From Abelmoschus esculentus (Eukaryota > Streptophyta > Magnoliopsida > Malvales > Malvaceae): 64,000 bases of DNA. The stretch spans positions 12,009,001 through 12,073,000 of the forward strand of contig JAUCBN010000012.1 in NCBI GenBank assembly GCA_035048815.1, read 5' to 3'. Below the pieces are notes generated by a model that saw nothing but the letters and a program-made list of their open reading frames with translations, did not search any database and was not told the origin of the DNA. Positions within the stretch are counted from its first letter, which is position 1. Every line of letters begins with the position of its first letter. Both the position numbers and the translations under genes were made by a program. Shown here piece after piece: positions 1-10,069 of the stretch.

Positions 1-893
1 AAAAAAGAGTGAAAAGATAAAATTTTGGAGGGAAATAAACCAGTCATTTTTTAAGTTTGAGATTAATTTACTTTTAGTGTAAAAAAATTGAAGTGATGTA
101 AGTTACCAAAATTTTGGAGCGAATTAAAAATAATTTTGATTATTATATAAAAAAAAAAAATAAATTTGGTGGGAATTAATATATAATAAAATTTGAATTA
201 TTATTATTATTATTACAACATATAACCAAATTTTAAAAAAAAATAAAACTTTATATTTTTACCCTCTTTTTCAAAAACCCTAACTCTAACCCTTATCCCA
301 AACCTTATAACTTTTGAATAACTAATGTTACCTATGTTTTTCGGGTAATATTAGCTACAATTTTAGATTTTTTTGGCCATATATGTGATAAGTGCGAAAT
401 TGCTAACTATTTATCTATGTTCTCTTTGTCCATGTGAATTTTACTCTAATTTTTGAATAAAAAGTCTCTGAAAGACTGAACATTCTCTGTCCTCTATATA
501 CCAGGGTTGTTTTTCCAGTATTCAAGTAGATGAGATGCCCTCAAAAAGCTCAAACTCTGGTTCTGCACTGACCGATCTTTGGGAAATTTTGTGTTGAACA
601 AGACAACTTCAATGAGTCAATTAGAAACGATATCAACACCTCGCACACCTGAAACTGCTGCAGATAATGGCCTTACTTCTTTAGCGACTTCCTGGCCAAG
701 ATGTAGCAGGCAAAACCATGCAAGGGATGTAAACCGACAGTTTACGATGTTGGAGGCTATGCTCAGGTTATTAGGGTGAAGATTTTGGAGTTGAGATAAG
801 AGTTAGGGTTAATTTTTTTGGAAAAAATTATAAAAATATAAATTTTTAAATTTTTGATAGTCAAATGAAAGATAAAAATAAATTATAATAATT
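1..893. other. AT-rich spacer, no recognised gene
   Basis: Very AT-rich sequence with poly-A and ATT runs. A less AT-rich patch at about 480-780 has a 66-codon open frame (579-779, +). It resembles an old exon in composition, but I recognise no protein family and see no convincing splice context. No other feature is visible. Confidence 0.5.
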
Positions 894-1042
894 AGGGACG
901 GAGCTCCCCACTCCCGAAGAATTTTTTTTCACTTTTTTCCTCCTATTTAAATTTTTTTAAAAATTGGTTTTTTATGAATTTGCCCCCTACTTTTAAATAG
1001 TTATGTTTTGCCCTCCTCAACCCAAATCCTGGCTCCGTCCTG
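894..1042. mobile_element. Mutator-type MITE with 9-bp target duplication
   Basis: A 149-bp element has inverted ends: AGGGACGGAGC on the left and GCTCCGTCCTG on the right, whose reverse complement is CAGGACGGAGC. The 9-bp word ATAATAATT directly abuts both ends (885-893 and 1043-1051) and is a perfect target-site duplication. A 9-bp duplication is typical of the Mutator superfamily. The element has no coding capacity and would depend on a transposase elsewhere. Confidence 0.75.
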
Positions 1043-1051
1043 ATAATAATT

Positions 1052-1544
1052 GTTTAAGGACTATTTAAGTAATTTATCATTTTTTATTATGCCAAATCAT
1101 CTTTTGGTCAATATTTAACGGCATTTAACGTTAGAGTGACTAAAACTTTACAACCCAAAATGATAGTGATCTTACTGGTCGTTTTTAAAATTGTTGACTA
1201 AAAGTGTGCTAGGGGTAAACGAAAGTGATTATAATTTACCCTTATTTTAATTTGATTATGATCACTAGAAAATTAAGTTTTAAATTTTATTTTTTTATTA
1301 AATTTGGTTCTCATTTAATTAAAATCAGATTATATATTTTAAAATTGTTTCAATTTGATCAAAGGAAATTAGTTTAGATTGAAGAATTGATCTTAGAGTA
1401 GTGTTATGCTTAAATAATTAATAATATACATATATTAATTCATAAATAAATTAAATACATATATTAGTATACATTTAAGTATATATATATTAAAGTATAT
1501 TATATAATATATATATATTACTAAAGTATATTATTAAAGTATAT
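1052..1544. other. AT-rich spacer with TA-rich repeats
   Basis: No gene is visible. The stretch 1430-1545 is dominated by repeats of ATATAT and TAAAGTATATTA, a degenerate low-complexity tract that ends at a MITE arm. Confidence 0.4.
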
Positions 1545-1740
1545 TATGCCATGTCATTTAAAATATATTATCATATCCATATGACATGTCATCATTGTTA
1601 GATTTTTAATGGTCCAGTTATCATAGTAGTTAAAAAATAAGCTATTTGTCAAAAAGATATAGGTTAAGGGCTAAATTTATCCAAAAAGGAATAAGGGCCA
1701 AAATGACAAAAATTATAAACGTCAAGGGTTAAAATTATCT
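1545..1740. mobile_element. Half of a palindromic TA-flanked MITE
   Basis: This segment closely matches the right arm of the complete palindromic MITE at 53717-54485. Shared words include AAAATAAGCTATTTGTCAAA and AAGATATAGGTTAAGG, and it ends with a similar ATCTTTATG terminus. Only one arm is visible, so this is a truncated or half-deleted copy. A lone arm cannot form the full hairpin of the intact copy. Confidence 0.65.
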
Positions 1741-1771
1741 TTATGTCATAATTTTAATTAATATGAATTTA

Positions 1772-2024
1772 AAACCCGAATTAATTCGACTTGAAATAAA
1801 CCCGAACTGAAATATAACCGAACTGAAATAAACCTGTCAATTATCTGATTTGGACCCGAACCATTTGAACCCGAACTGAAACAAACCCGACCTGAAATGG
1901 ACCAGCACCCGACCCAAATCGAGTCAAAACATCAAATCAACCTGAAAATAATTTGTATCCGATTTTACCCGACCTGACAATACCCAATCTGAAACTTATC
2001 CGAATAACTGTTTTTAAATCCCTA
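1772..2024. repeat. Degenerate AACCCGAACTGAAA repeat cluster
   Basis: About ten imperfect copies of a 12-16-bp unit around AACCCGAACTGAAATA run through this stretch, which ends in AAATCCCTAG. Repeats of this sort next to a CCCTA end resemble the subterminal arrays of the hAT-type MITEs at 11869 and 14604. A matching left end was not found, so the class is uncertain. Confidence 0.45.
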
Positions 2025-2059
2025 GTGATGCATACTATAATGAGAAGAGATAAGGGCGT

Positions 2060-2445
2060 AGGGTGTGACTATCAAACTGGACTTTTCTAAAGCGTATTAT
2101 AGTGTTAGATGGGACTTCCTTGACATGGTGTTGTTCAAGATGGGATTCAATTACAAGTGGAGGCAGTGGATACGGGTGTATCTCCTCTACTAGTGTGTCA
2201 ATGCTGGTAAATGGTGCTTCTATTAAAGAATTTAAAATGGAAAAGGTGTAGAGATAAGAGGATCCATTATCCCCATTTTCGTTTATTTTAGTGACTGAAG
2301 CACTTCATCTTCTACTTCTAAGTGCTAGATTGAAAGGTGTAATTGGAGGAATACAGAACGTCCTGCAAGGTTCCTAGAGAAGCAAATATGCTAGCGAATT
2401 GTCTTTCTAAAGATGGTTTATCTCCTAGTTCTCTCAAGGCATGAT
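2060..2445 (+). pseudogene. LINE (non-LTR) retrotransposon relic, RT plus RNase H tail
   Basis: Translated on the plus strand, 2068-2160 reads as the plant LINE reverse-transcriptase block with KLDFSKAYYSVRWDFLD then LFKMGFNYKWRQWI. A frameshifted continuation up to about 2340 matches the following blocks (VNG, then a GDPLSP-like region, then VTEALHLLL). After about 2370 the frame reads ANMLANCLSKDGL, which resembles the C-terminal end of the LINE RNase H domain. Most of the element between these blocks is deleted and several stops occur, so it is dead. The left border is not defined. Confidence 0.7.
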
Positions 2446-2521
2446 GGTTAACCTTAGTTTAATTTTTGTGCAATACAAAATTTAATTCAATTACTTTTTT
2501 GATATATTAATATGTGCAATA
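2446..2521 (+). pseudogene. SWEET 3'-flank fragment, interrupted by gypsy element
   Basis: The sequence with TTCAATTACTTTTTTGATAT followed by TTAATATGTGCAATA is a diverged copy of the region downstream of the intact SWEET gene (25390-25446). No coding part remains. The gypsy element at 2522-6055 interrupts it, and homology to the SWEET 3' flank resumes at 6056. Confidence 0.6.
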
Positions 2522-3091
2522 TGTCACGGGGCTAGAGTCTTGACCTAGCTGAACCGCGCGGCCTTAGTCGATGTTCTTAGACAAACGACTAAGTCAGCCT
2601 GAAAACTCGCTCCGGAAGATCAAACTTCCCAAGGCACTAAGAACGCTGAATCGTTCTGGCGGAAAGCAAACTATGAGTATGGCTACTCAAGAACGAAAAG
2701 AAGAACGCGAAGAACACAAAGAACAATTGAGAGAGTTTTTTAGAGTGAATGCCACTTGATTACTCAAAGATGAGATGATACAAATGAGACTGGGGAGGTC
2801 TCTATTTATAGTTGATTCCCCTTACATCCGACGGTTCCCACTGATTTACATCGATGGCTAGGATCATTTCCTACCAACCACATTGGCACAATCCTAAGAA
2901 TATTCCATGTTAACTAAGGAAACAAATCCTAAGAATACAAGGAAAGTTTACAAGGCCAAAATGGCTATCTTCTAGAATCCTCCATGGAACGGGCTAAGTC
3001 TGGTGGTACCTTTAGGCCCAAAATCTCCCTAAGAACCTCTTGGGCAGCAATATGCGCATGTGGCACGGGCTCGAACTGACGGCCCGTGACA
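2522..3091 (-). repeat. 3' LTR of gag-pro gypsy element
   Basis: This is a 570-bp LTR bounded by TGTCACGGG and CCCGTGACA, so its ends are themselves 9-bp inverted repeats. No difference from the copy at 5486-6055 was seen by eye. It contains the last 42 codons and the stop of the gag-pro ORF, read on the minus strand. Confidence 0.93.
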
Positions 3092-5445
3092 TTCTCCCCC
3101 ACCAAACATGGCGACGCCCTCGTCGCCGCCTCGGAACGAAGATAGAACCGATCCTGGGAATTCCTTGTCACCTCGGCTTGCCCCAAACTCTGAATCGGGC
3201 TGGATGCTCTTCTCATAAAGAGCACTCGACTCTGGCTCAGTTGTCCACCCAAATGGACTGCTTGCTTTGGTACTCGTCGCCATCTAACATCAGTCACCGT
3301 CCCTCCAAGCGCATCTCGATCGTAGGAGTTAGCTCCTACCAGTTGTGATTTGCCCCCATTCGGACACACATGGTCCTTGCACAATGACTTGGACGCCACA
3401 ACATTGAACACTGAGCGGTCTCTCAAGATCGTCGGCAACCCTCGTTTGCGCCTAAGAACTCTGAAAGGTGGCTTGTGCTCTCGCCAAGTATCGACAACTC
3501 CATTTGAAGGGTTAGGTTTTTGCTGGCCTACACCCGACAAACAAGGCAAATCAAACTGTAAAACACAATCATTGTGTTCGGGATGTACCTCAATCAACTT
3601 TTCCGCATTCACTCTAACTCGCATCAATCTTTCTTCACTCGTGAAGTTTGATGCTCCCATCGATGCTCCGTCTTCATTGAAGCTCGATGCCTCGTCCATC
3701 TCCTCAATGGATGGATCTCCCACGGGTTCACTATCATGTGGCTCAGGCAACTCTTGCCCCACCAAGGTGTCCACTCCAATAGCCTCCAAAGCGATGCCTC
3801 CTTCCCTTGGAGCATCCTTGGTAAGCTGAATGGATGTCAGCTTCTCGATCCTCCGTCCCTTGTCTCGATACACGGGCACAACACAATGTTGTTTCGGATC
3901 CAAAATGCATATAACATCGGCACAAGGGATGATAAGAGCTTGAACACGGTCAAGGAAGTTAAGCCCCAAAACGAAATCAAAGTCATCTAAGTGAATTACC
4001 TTGAAATCTTCCTTGGCCTTCCATTCACCAATCTGCAGCTCTACCTTCCGCACTGTTCCAACAACTGGAACCTCCTTGGCATTAACGGTCTTGATCTTTT
4101 TGGTTGAACCTTCAACTTCGAGACCAAGCTTCTCAGCAGCCATCTTTGACATGAAGAGATCGGATGCTCCGGTATCCACTAGAGCACTCCTCGATCGTCC
4201 CGCCACGTTGATGTTGACAAACATCAACCCATTCTGCTTCGGGCCCTTCTTCGCCTTTGCAGAATTTAGTATCATTGCCCCAAGCTTACAAGCCTCACTT
4301 GACTCGGGCTTGTCCCTTTTGGGCTGCTTGGCTCGATCCGGGTGCTCACGAACTACGTGAGGTCCCTTGCTCTCGTAACATTGCTTCCCCACCCTTGGCT
4401 TGATTGCTCTAACACTAGCAATCGTACCAAGCATACATTCCTCGTCCTCTTGCTCGTCATCCGCATCATTGATCGTATCGGGGCGCTTCTTCTTGGGACA
4501 CTCTTTCACCAAGTGTGAACCATGGCAATGGTAGCACTTCAAAGGCCCTCGATCCTTTTTCTCCGATGGTTTGACAAACTTGTTGACCCTCTCATCATCA
4601 TTGCAAGAATGATTATCCTCCTCGTCTCCCCCACCAAAGCTCTTACCTCGGGGCTTGGAAGACTTGGACATGTCAACTTCGAACTGAGCTATGGACTCGG
4701 CTGCGGTAAAGGCTTTGGAAAGCTCCTCGACTCCCCTCCGCTCTAGCTCCATTTGAGCCCATCTTTGGAGTCCATCCATGAAGTAGGAAAATCCCTCCGC
4801 TTCACTCAAGTCCTGGATTTGGAGCTTGATTTCAATGAACTTCCTGACATAGTCAGTGATGGAACCCTCATGTTTCAATTGCCGCAACTTCTTACGAGCC
4901 TCCCGTTGAGCATTCGTCGGATAGAATTGCTCTTTGAACTCAACTTGGAACTCCTTCCATGTCTCAAAAGGAATGTCTCCACTCGGCTCCTCCGAGCATC
5001 TGCGTCGCCACCACAAAAGAGCGACATCAGTTAAATACATCGAAGCAACGTTTACTTTCTCCGCATCATCCTTGATGCCCATGGCTCGAAAATACTGCTC
5101 CATGCCCCACAAGAAGTTCTCAACATCTTGGGCCGATCGGTTCCCCTTGAACACCTTTGGCTTTGGAATGTCCTTCTTCGACTTGGATGCAGTGGCCATC
5201 TTTCCATTCATCAAGGCAACTTTGTAAATATACAAGTCTGCCTTCATCTCCTCCATCTCAATCTTCACAGCCTGCAATTCGGCCTCAAGCACCTCGCACC
5301 TCTCTTCCGCACCGTTGGCCACCTGGCTGAGTTTATCAACTCGCTCCTCCAGCGTAGCTACAGCATCCCTCGAACTTGCTCTTTGGCTTTGCCCAGCAAC
5401 GATCTTCACACCCTTTACTGCAACGTCTTCTTCTCCACGTGCCAT
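2965..5445 (-). CDS. Gag-protease polyprotein of Ty3/gypsy element
   Basis: An intact 826-codon ORF. I take the start at the ATG at 5445 (protein begins MARGEEDVAV); the frame is open further upstream, but only through non-ATG codons overlapping the primer-binding site. A heptad-rich segment at residues 30-75 looks like a coiled coil. The Gag capsid-like domain spans about 100-245 and includes LLWWRRR and a TDYVRKFIE block. A zinc knuckle with CYHC then H and C lies at about 304-316 (C-x2-C-x3-H-x4-C). An aspartic protease spans about 405-505 with catalytic LVDTGAS (D424) and a later FVLGLNFL. The last roughly 320 residues match no domain I recognise. They read through the polypurine tract and end inside the LTR. 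Gag would form the particle and the protease would mature it. No frameshift or internal stop is present, which fits a recent insertion. Confidence 0.9.
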   Translation of the reverse strand: MARGEEDVAVKGVKIVAGQSQRASSRDAVATLEERVDKLSQVANGAEERCEVLEAELQAVKIEMEEMKADLYIYKVALMNGKMATASKSKKDIPKPKVFKGNRSAQDVENFLWGMEQYFRAMGIKDDAEKVNVASMYLTDVALLWWRRRCSEEPSGDIPFETWKEFQVEFKEQFYPTNAQREARKKLRQLKHEGSITDYVRKFIEIKLQIQDLSEAEGFSYFMDGLQRWAQMELERRGVEELSKAFTAAESIAQFEVDMSKSSKPRGKSFGGGDEEDNHSCNDDERVNKFVKPSEKKDRGPLKCYHCHGSHLVKECPKKKRPDTINDADDEQEDEECMLGTIASVRAIKPRVGKQCYESKGPHVVREHPDRAKQPKRDKPESSEACKLGAMILNSAKAKKGPKQNGLMFVNINVAGRSRSALVDTGASDLFMSKMAAEKLGLEVEGSTKKIKTVNAKEVPVVGTVRKVELQIGEWKAKEDFKVIHLDDFDFVLGLNFLDRVQALIIPCADVICILDPKQHCVVPVYRDKGRRIEKLTSIQLTKDAPREGGIALEAIGVDTLVGQELPEPHDSEPVGDPSIEEMDEASSFNEDGASMGASNFTSEERLMRVRVNAEKLIEVHPEHNDCVLQFDLPCLSGVGQQKPNPSNGVVDTWREHKPPFRVLRRKRGLPTILRDRSVFNVVASKSLCKDHVCPNGGKSQLVGANSYDRDALGGTVTDVRWRRVPKQAVHLGGQLSQSRVLFMRRASSPIQSLGQAEVTRNSQDRFYLRSEAATRASPCLVGENVTGRQFEPVPHAHIAAQEVLREILGLKVPPDLARSMEDSRR
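3092..3106 (-). other. Polypurine tract of gag-pro gypsy element
   Basis: On the minus strand the sequence directly before the 3' LTR reads TTGGTGGGGGAGAA. This purine-rich stretch fits the plus-strand primer site. Confidence 0.8.
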
Positions 5446-5470
5446 AATCACTAGCGCCTTGCTCGAACCA

Positions 5471-5485
5471 CGCTCTGATACCACT
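5471..5485 (-). other. Primer-binding site, initiator-Met tRNA
   Basis: Read on the minus strand just after the 5' LTR (5486-6055), the sequence is A-G then TGGTATCAGAGCG. This matches the standard plant PBS complementary to the 3' end of initiator methionine tRNA. It fixes the orientation of the element. Confidence 0.9.
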
Positions 5486-6055
5486 TGTCACGGGGCTAGA
5501 GTCTTGACCTAGCTGAACCGCGCGGCCTTAGTCGATGTTCTTAGACAAACGACTAAGTCAGCCTGAAAACTCGCTCCGGAAGATCAAACTTCCCAAGGCA
5601 CTAAGAACGCTGAATCGTTCTGGCGGAAAGCAAACTATGAGTATGGCTACTCAAGAACGAAAAGAAGAACGCGAAGAACACAAAGAACAATTGAGAGAGT
5701 TTTTTAGAGTGAATGCCACTTGATTACTCAAAGATGAGATGATACAAATGAGACTGGGGAGGTCTCTATTTATAGTTGATTCCCCTTACATCCGACGGTT
5801 CCCACTGATTTACATCGATGGCTAGGATCATTTCCTACCAACCACATTGGCACAATCCTAAGAATATTCCATGTTAACTAAGGAAACAAATCCTAAGAAT
5901 ACAAGGAAAGTTTACAAGGCCAAAATGGCTATCTTCTAGAATCCTCCATGGAACGGGCTAAGTCTGGTGGTACCTTTAGGCCCAAAATCTCCCTAAGAAC
6001 CTCTTGGGCAGCAATATGCGCATGTGGCACGGGCTCGAACTGACGGCCCGTGACA
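5486..6055 (-). repeat. 5' LTR of gag-pro gypsy element
   Basis: This 570-bp LTR matches 2522-3091 with no difference seen by eye. As the 5' LTR it should carry the element's promoter. On the minus strand CTATAAATAG (plus-strand position about 5766-5775) is a good TATA box candidate. Confidence 0.92.
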
Positions 6056-6540
6056 AATACATCCCACATAAATCAGTTTTACAAATTACCATTCTCAGAT
6101 TTCTTTTAACAAATCAACTTTGAAATCCAACAATATAATAAAAATTGTTGACCTTTGTTGTGTGTCTTCATAAAAAATTTCTTTAATATTTTATTAAGAT
6201 GATTAATGAGTGCCTATTATTGTCACTTTTTCTTACTGATTTTCCTATTTTATGAGCTGATCAGTGGTAAGTTGGAAGTGTTTCTTTTATTTTTGTGCAG
6301 TCATTTATTTACTGGAATGGTTAGTAAAAATGTGCATTCTGCTATCTTTCTTTTATGTCCATGGATGAAGACATGAGAACGATACTGAACATGAACATGA
6401 ACATGGTGTGAGACTGACATGGTAGTTTCTAGAAGATCTAAAAAGATTCTCAAAGCATCTTGATCATCTACATTGTCTTTGAATTCTTGTTGGGTGGTTA
6501 AATAGACTGCAAAACAAGGCGTTAGCACTGACAGAAAAAT
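6056..6540. repeat. Resumed SWEET 3' flank; inverted copy of 19030-19380
   Basis: This continues the SWEET 3' flank cut by the gypsy insertion (shared ACAAATTACCATTCTCAGAT-like sequence with 18945-19000). Its reverse complement also matches 19030-19380, including AGATCTTCTAGAAACTA and CATGGACATAAAAGAAAGAT-like words. A 75-codon open frame exists on the minus strand (6301-6528), but I recognise no family in it. Confidence 0.55.
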
Positions 6541-6629
6541 AAAATGAACTAACTAAAAGATAAATGGATCGTGTCGTGGTATGGAGGTCACTGGCTTAGA
6601 AACAATTCAACCCGATGGGTGTACTCGCT

Positions 6630-7113
6630 ACTCCAAACAGTGTACACCCAAAGTTTGGAGTGGACTATGACGGTAGTGATCGTCTAAATCAGAGTCGAAC
6701 AAAAGCTAGCAAAAGCTTTTAAAGAAGGCTCTCAATTTCTCTCAAAGAAGAAGAACGAATTCTGAATGGGATGATTAAAAATAAGAGAAAAACAGCTTAT
6801 TTATAGGCTGAATGTGGGGGCAATATCGTCCAAAAATCAGATTTTATCTGATTTAGAATTCAAACTTAATTAACTTAAATTTGAGATAATCCAAATATAG
6901 CAGATAAAATCCATTAAAATCTTGGATATATATGTTAATATCTATCCAAAAATAATAGATTTGATAACCGAAAATATCCAGTTAAATCTCGGATATTTTG
7001 TTATTAAATATATTTGGTTAAGTATTTAAAATTCAAAGAGAATTTTAAATCAATCGAACTGCTCCCATGTCTCCAATAAGTACGGAGTGTGGGGTTCAAG
7101 CATTATACCCACA
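6630..7113 (-). repeat. 3' LTR of decayed copia element
   Basis: It shares long blocks with 9376-9858, for example ATCAGATTTTATCTGATTTA and AAAGAGAATTTTAAATCAA, with many point differences. On the minus strand it begins TGTGGGTATAATGC. It is preceded by a purine-rich AGTAGGGGA (7114-7123) that fits a polypurine tract. Confidence 0.75.
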
Positions 7114-7239
7114 ATCCCCTACTAATGCGAAGGAGTCCTCTTAAAAATTCACTGAGTTCGACCAACACAAGACGAGCATTAGCGAGATTAGTTACTTAAG
7201 TACATAGTGAACGAATCTTGAACTAGTACATAGTGATGA

Positions 7240-9340
7240 TGAGTAATCCTCCTTTTATATAAGTGAAACTAGTCTTGAATTTTCTAAGATCGGGGTGAAC
7301 TCATAACACATAATTAATCCCTTCATACAACAAAGTCCGCGATATGAAGATACGTATATACATGAAATATATATTTAGTTAACTTACCTCGGGATTTTAG
7401 TAAGTGTACTAGAAAAATAGCCCATTATTTTTCATAGAAGGCGGCTAACCCTTCTCACTTACATAGGTTATTTTATCAAGTTTATCTCAACATAATCCAC
7501 CCAAAATCGAGCTATGAAATAATTAAGATCTTTGTATAAAGCTCAACCTCACAAGAAAATAAGGTGATTTTCTTCAACTTCATATTAAATGAACTACCCA
7601 AACTCTGGGCTAAGAAATCATTAAGAATAAAAACTCAACCTCTTTGTTCGATAAATTCAATTATGTTCTTCTCAATAGAACAAATAGAATTTATTAAGAG
7701 TTTAAAAATAAACTCATCCTTCTGAGCGGTAAGTTCAACTAGTCCTTCGCAATAGGTCTAAGAACTTATTAAGAGTAGTTATTCAACCAAAATCGGTAAA
7801 TTCATCAAGTCTTTCTCACTAAGACCATCCAAAATTTGGGCAATGAATTTATTAAGAACATTTAAGCTCAACTTGGGCATGTATATGAAATGTCATAGGG
7901 ATTGGGTAAATGGACATGTACACTATGAGTCGTTTCATAGTTTCGTTTGACCACATTAAACTTCGAGAACTAAGTTGGGTATCCACCATGAATCACTCAA
8001 CCATTGGGCTTAAGACCCATCCCCTCGACGAATCCAGAATTTGTTTCCTGTTTAATCCTTTGGTAGGAGGATCAACCAAATTCATCTCCGACTTAACATA
8101 CTCTAAGATGAGTACTTCGTTCTTTATTAGGTGTCTCACATATTCCTACCTTATGTGAATGTGTCTCTTATTACCATTGTAAGCTTGATTTAGAGCCACA
8201 TATATCACAAATTACGAATGTCACAATAAAGATATCGGAGGAGTCGATTTTCCCCATAAAGGTATTTCTACTAAAAGATTTCTTAGTCACTCGATTTCTT
8301 CCCTAGTTAAGTCTAGAGCTATAAACTCTGACTTTATGGTGGAGCGTACAATACAAGTCTGCTTGGCAGACTTCCACGAGATTACAACTTCACCTAAAGT
8401 GAAAACATATACATTCGTAGAGCTTACCTCATCAATATCAAAAACTAGTTGGCTTCACAACATCCTTCCAAAGCAACATGATAGCCAACAAAATTAACTT
8501 TCCAATCCATAATATCCTTAAGGTACTTTGGTAAGCGTCTAAGAGTCGTTCAATATTCATCACTTTGATTATGAGTATATCTACTCAATTTACCCATAAC
8601 ATAGGCAATATCGGGCTGAGTATAGTTCATTAAGAACATAGACTTTCAATAATTTTAGCATATTCAACCAGGGAAATACATCTTTCTTTATTTTAACGAG
8701 ATGAGTGCTAGAGTCAAAAGGGGTTCGAGCAGAGATGACATTCCAACAGTCAAAACTCTTTAACATTTTTAAATGAACTCTATGACTACTAGTCTAGCCT
8801 TATATCTTTGGATTGACCCATCTAGCATGAGTTTCTTCCTGAAAACTCATTTATTGTTGATAGGTTTAAATCCTCTATGCTAGTCTACCAATTCCCAAGT
8901 ATGATTTAGACATTATTGACTCTAATTCATCTTTAACAACACTTCTCCAAAAACTAGTATCAATATATCTCATAGTTTCTTCATAAGTTTCAGAATCCTC
9001 ATCTAACAAGAAACTTGAGATATAAGATCTGATAAGTTTGTCTATATCATTTATCTCAAAAATAAAGGAAGTAACAAAGTCTGGTCAAAAAAGATATTTT
9101 TATCTTTGTTTAAGCTCTAACTAAAACTCTAGAGCATCTCATACGACATTATTGGTAGCACACTCAATAAATACTATATCAACAGTTTAGGGACTGATGG
9201 TGGACTTCTTAAAGTCATAAAAACCTACTTTAGCCAGACACCCCCACACTTTTAAGTATTGCAATTTAGGTGCATGACCTTTTCACAGTTCGTATGGGGT
9301 TAAGTCTAATTTTTTTATGAGGTACTCGGTTTAAGATTTA
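7240..9340 (-). pseudogene. Broken Ty1/copia pol (IN C-terminus, RT ends, RNase H)
   Basis: Minus-strand translation, in element order, gives an integrase C-terminal block KLQYLKVWGCLAKV near 9220-9280. A pre-RT block SFWRSVVKDELESIM follows, then the RT start VFRKKLMLDGSIQRYKARLV near 8800-8870. The connection block TQPDIAYVMGKLSRYTHNQ lies near 8560-8625, the RNase H block ISWKSAKQTCI near 8350-8380, and the C-terminal EMNLVDPPTKGL near 8050-8090. The RT core with the YVDD catalytic motif is missing. Stops and frameshifts are frequent. This is a copia polyprotein relic with no coding function. Confidence 0.8.
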
Positions 9341-9375
9341 CCGATAGAATGACTTCCCCGAAGGTTAGCACGGTC

Positions 9376-9858
9376 ACTCCAAACAGTATACACCCAAAGT
9401 TTGGAGTAAACTATGGCGGTAGTGGTCGTCTGAACTGGAGTCAAACAAAAGCTAGCAGAAGCTTTTAAAAAATGCTCTCAATTTCTCTCAAAGAAGCAGA
9501 ACGAATTCTGAATGTAATGATTAAAAATGAGAGAAAAGCCTCTTATTTATAGGTTGAACGTAGGGCAATACCGTCCAAAAATCAGATTTTATCTGATTTA
9601 GAATTCAAATTTAATTAATTTAAATTTGAGATAATTCAAATATAACAGATAAAATCCATTAAAATCTCGGATATATCTGTTAATATCTATCCAAAAATAG
9701 CAGATTTGATAACCGAAAATATCTATTTAAATCTCAGATATTTTGTTATTAAATCTATTCGGTTAAGTTTTTAAAATTCAAAGAGAATTTTAAATCAACC
9801 GAACTGTTCCCATGTCTCCTATAAATACGGAGTGTGAGATTCAAGCATTATACCCACA
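9376..9858 (-). repeat. 5' LTR of decayed copia element
   Basis: This is the second copy of the LTR at 6630-7113. On its inner side no primer-binding site is present. The LTR joins almost directly to integrase-coding sequence, so the 5' half of the internal region has been deleted. Confidence 0.75.
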
Positions 9859-10069
9859 TTGTTTTGTTACTTTCCTAATTTATAAAATTTCTTTTTATTT
9901 TCTTCATTTTAATGTCTTTATTATTTTATAAAAATATACGAAGTATGATCGATCATTTCATGCTTAGCTAATTTTCTTAAATCAAGAGCTAGCAATGAAT
10001 CAATTTCAAGCGTGAGAATTAGAAAGTACTTACCTTCGGGCACATTTTCATTTTTCTGGTTTATTTGTT

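Larger units (their letters stand above)
2522..6055 (-). mobile_element. Young non-autonomous Ty3/gypsy element (gag-protease only)
   Basis: A complete 3.5-kb LTR retrotransposon lies on the minus strand. It has two 570-bp LTRs, a tRNA-iMet type primer-binding site, a polypurine tract and one long ORF. The LTRs appear identical by eye, so insertion was recent. The host word AATA is present at 2518-2521 and again at 6056-6059, a possible 4-bp target duplication. The ORF carries Gag, a zinc knuckle and an aspartic protease. No reverse transcriptase, RNase H or integrase is present and there is no room for them, so transposition must have used enzymes from a related element. Confidence 0.93.
6630..9858 (-). 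mobile_element. Decayed Ty1/copia element with internal deletions
   Basis: Two diverged LTR copies of about 484 bp (6630-7113 and 9376-9858) flank about 2.26 kb of broken copia pol in minus-strand orientation. Gag, protease and most of integrase are missing between the right (5') LTR and pol, and the RT core is also deleted. No matching target duplication was found. The outer left border is approximate. Confidence 0.8.

Noticed and set aside
579..779. 66-codon ORF in a less AT-rich patch
   Set aside because: No family resemblance and no splice sites or promoter of note; noted only as an exon-like patch.
2571..2759. 62-codon ORF found twice (also 5535-5723)
   Set aside because: It lies inside the two LTRs of the gag-pro gypsy element, is on the strand opposite to the element's own transcript, and matches no protein family I know.
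3350..5512. Several plus-strand ORFs of 60-160 codons
   Set aside because: They are antisense shadows of the minus-strand gag-pro ORF, which has clear domain motifs.
6301..6528. 75-codon minus-strand ORF
   Set aside because: The region is a diverged repeat with a broken second copy at 19030-19380, so the open frame is not supported as a gene.
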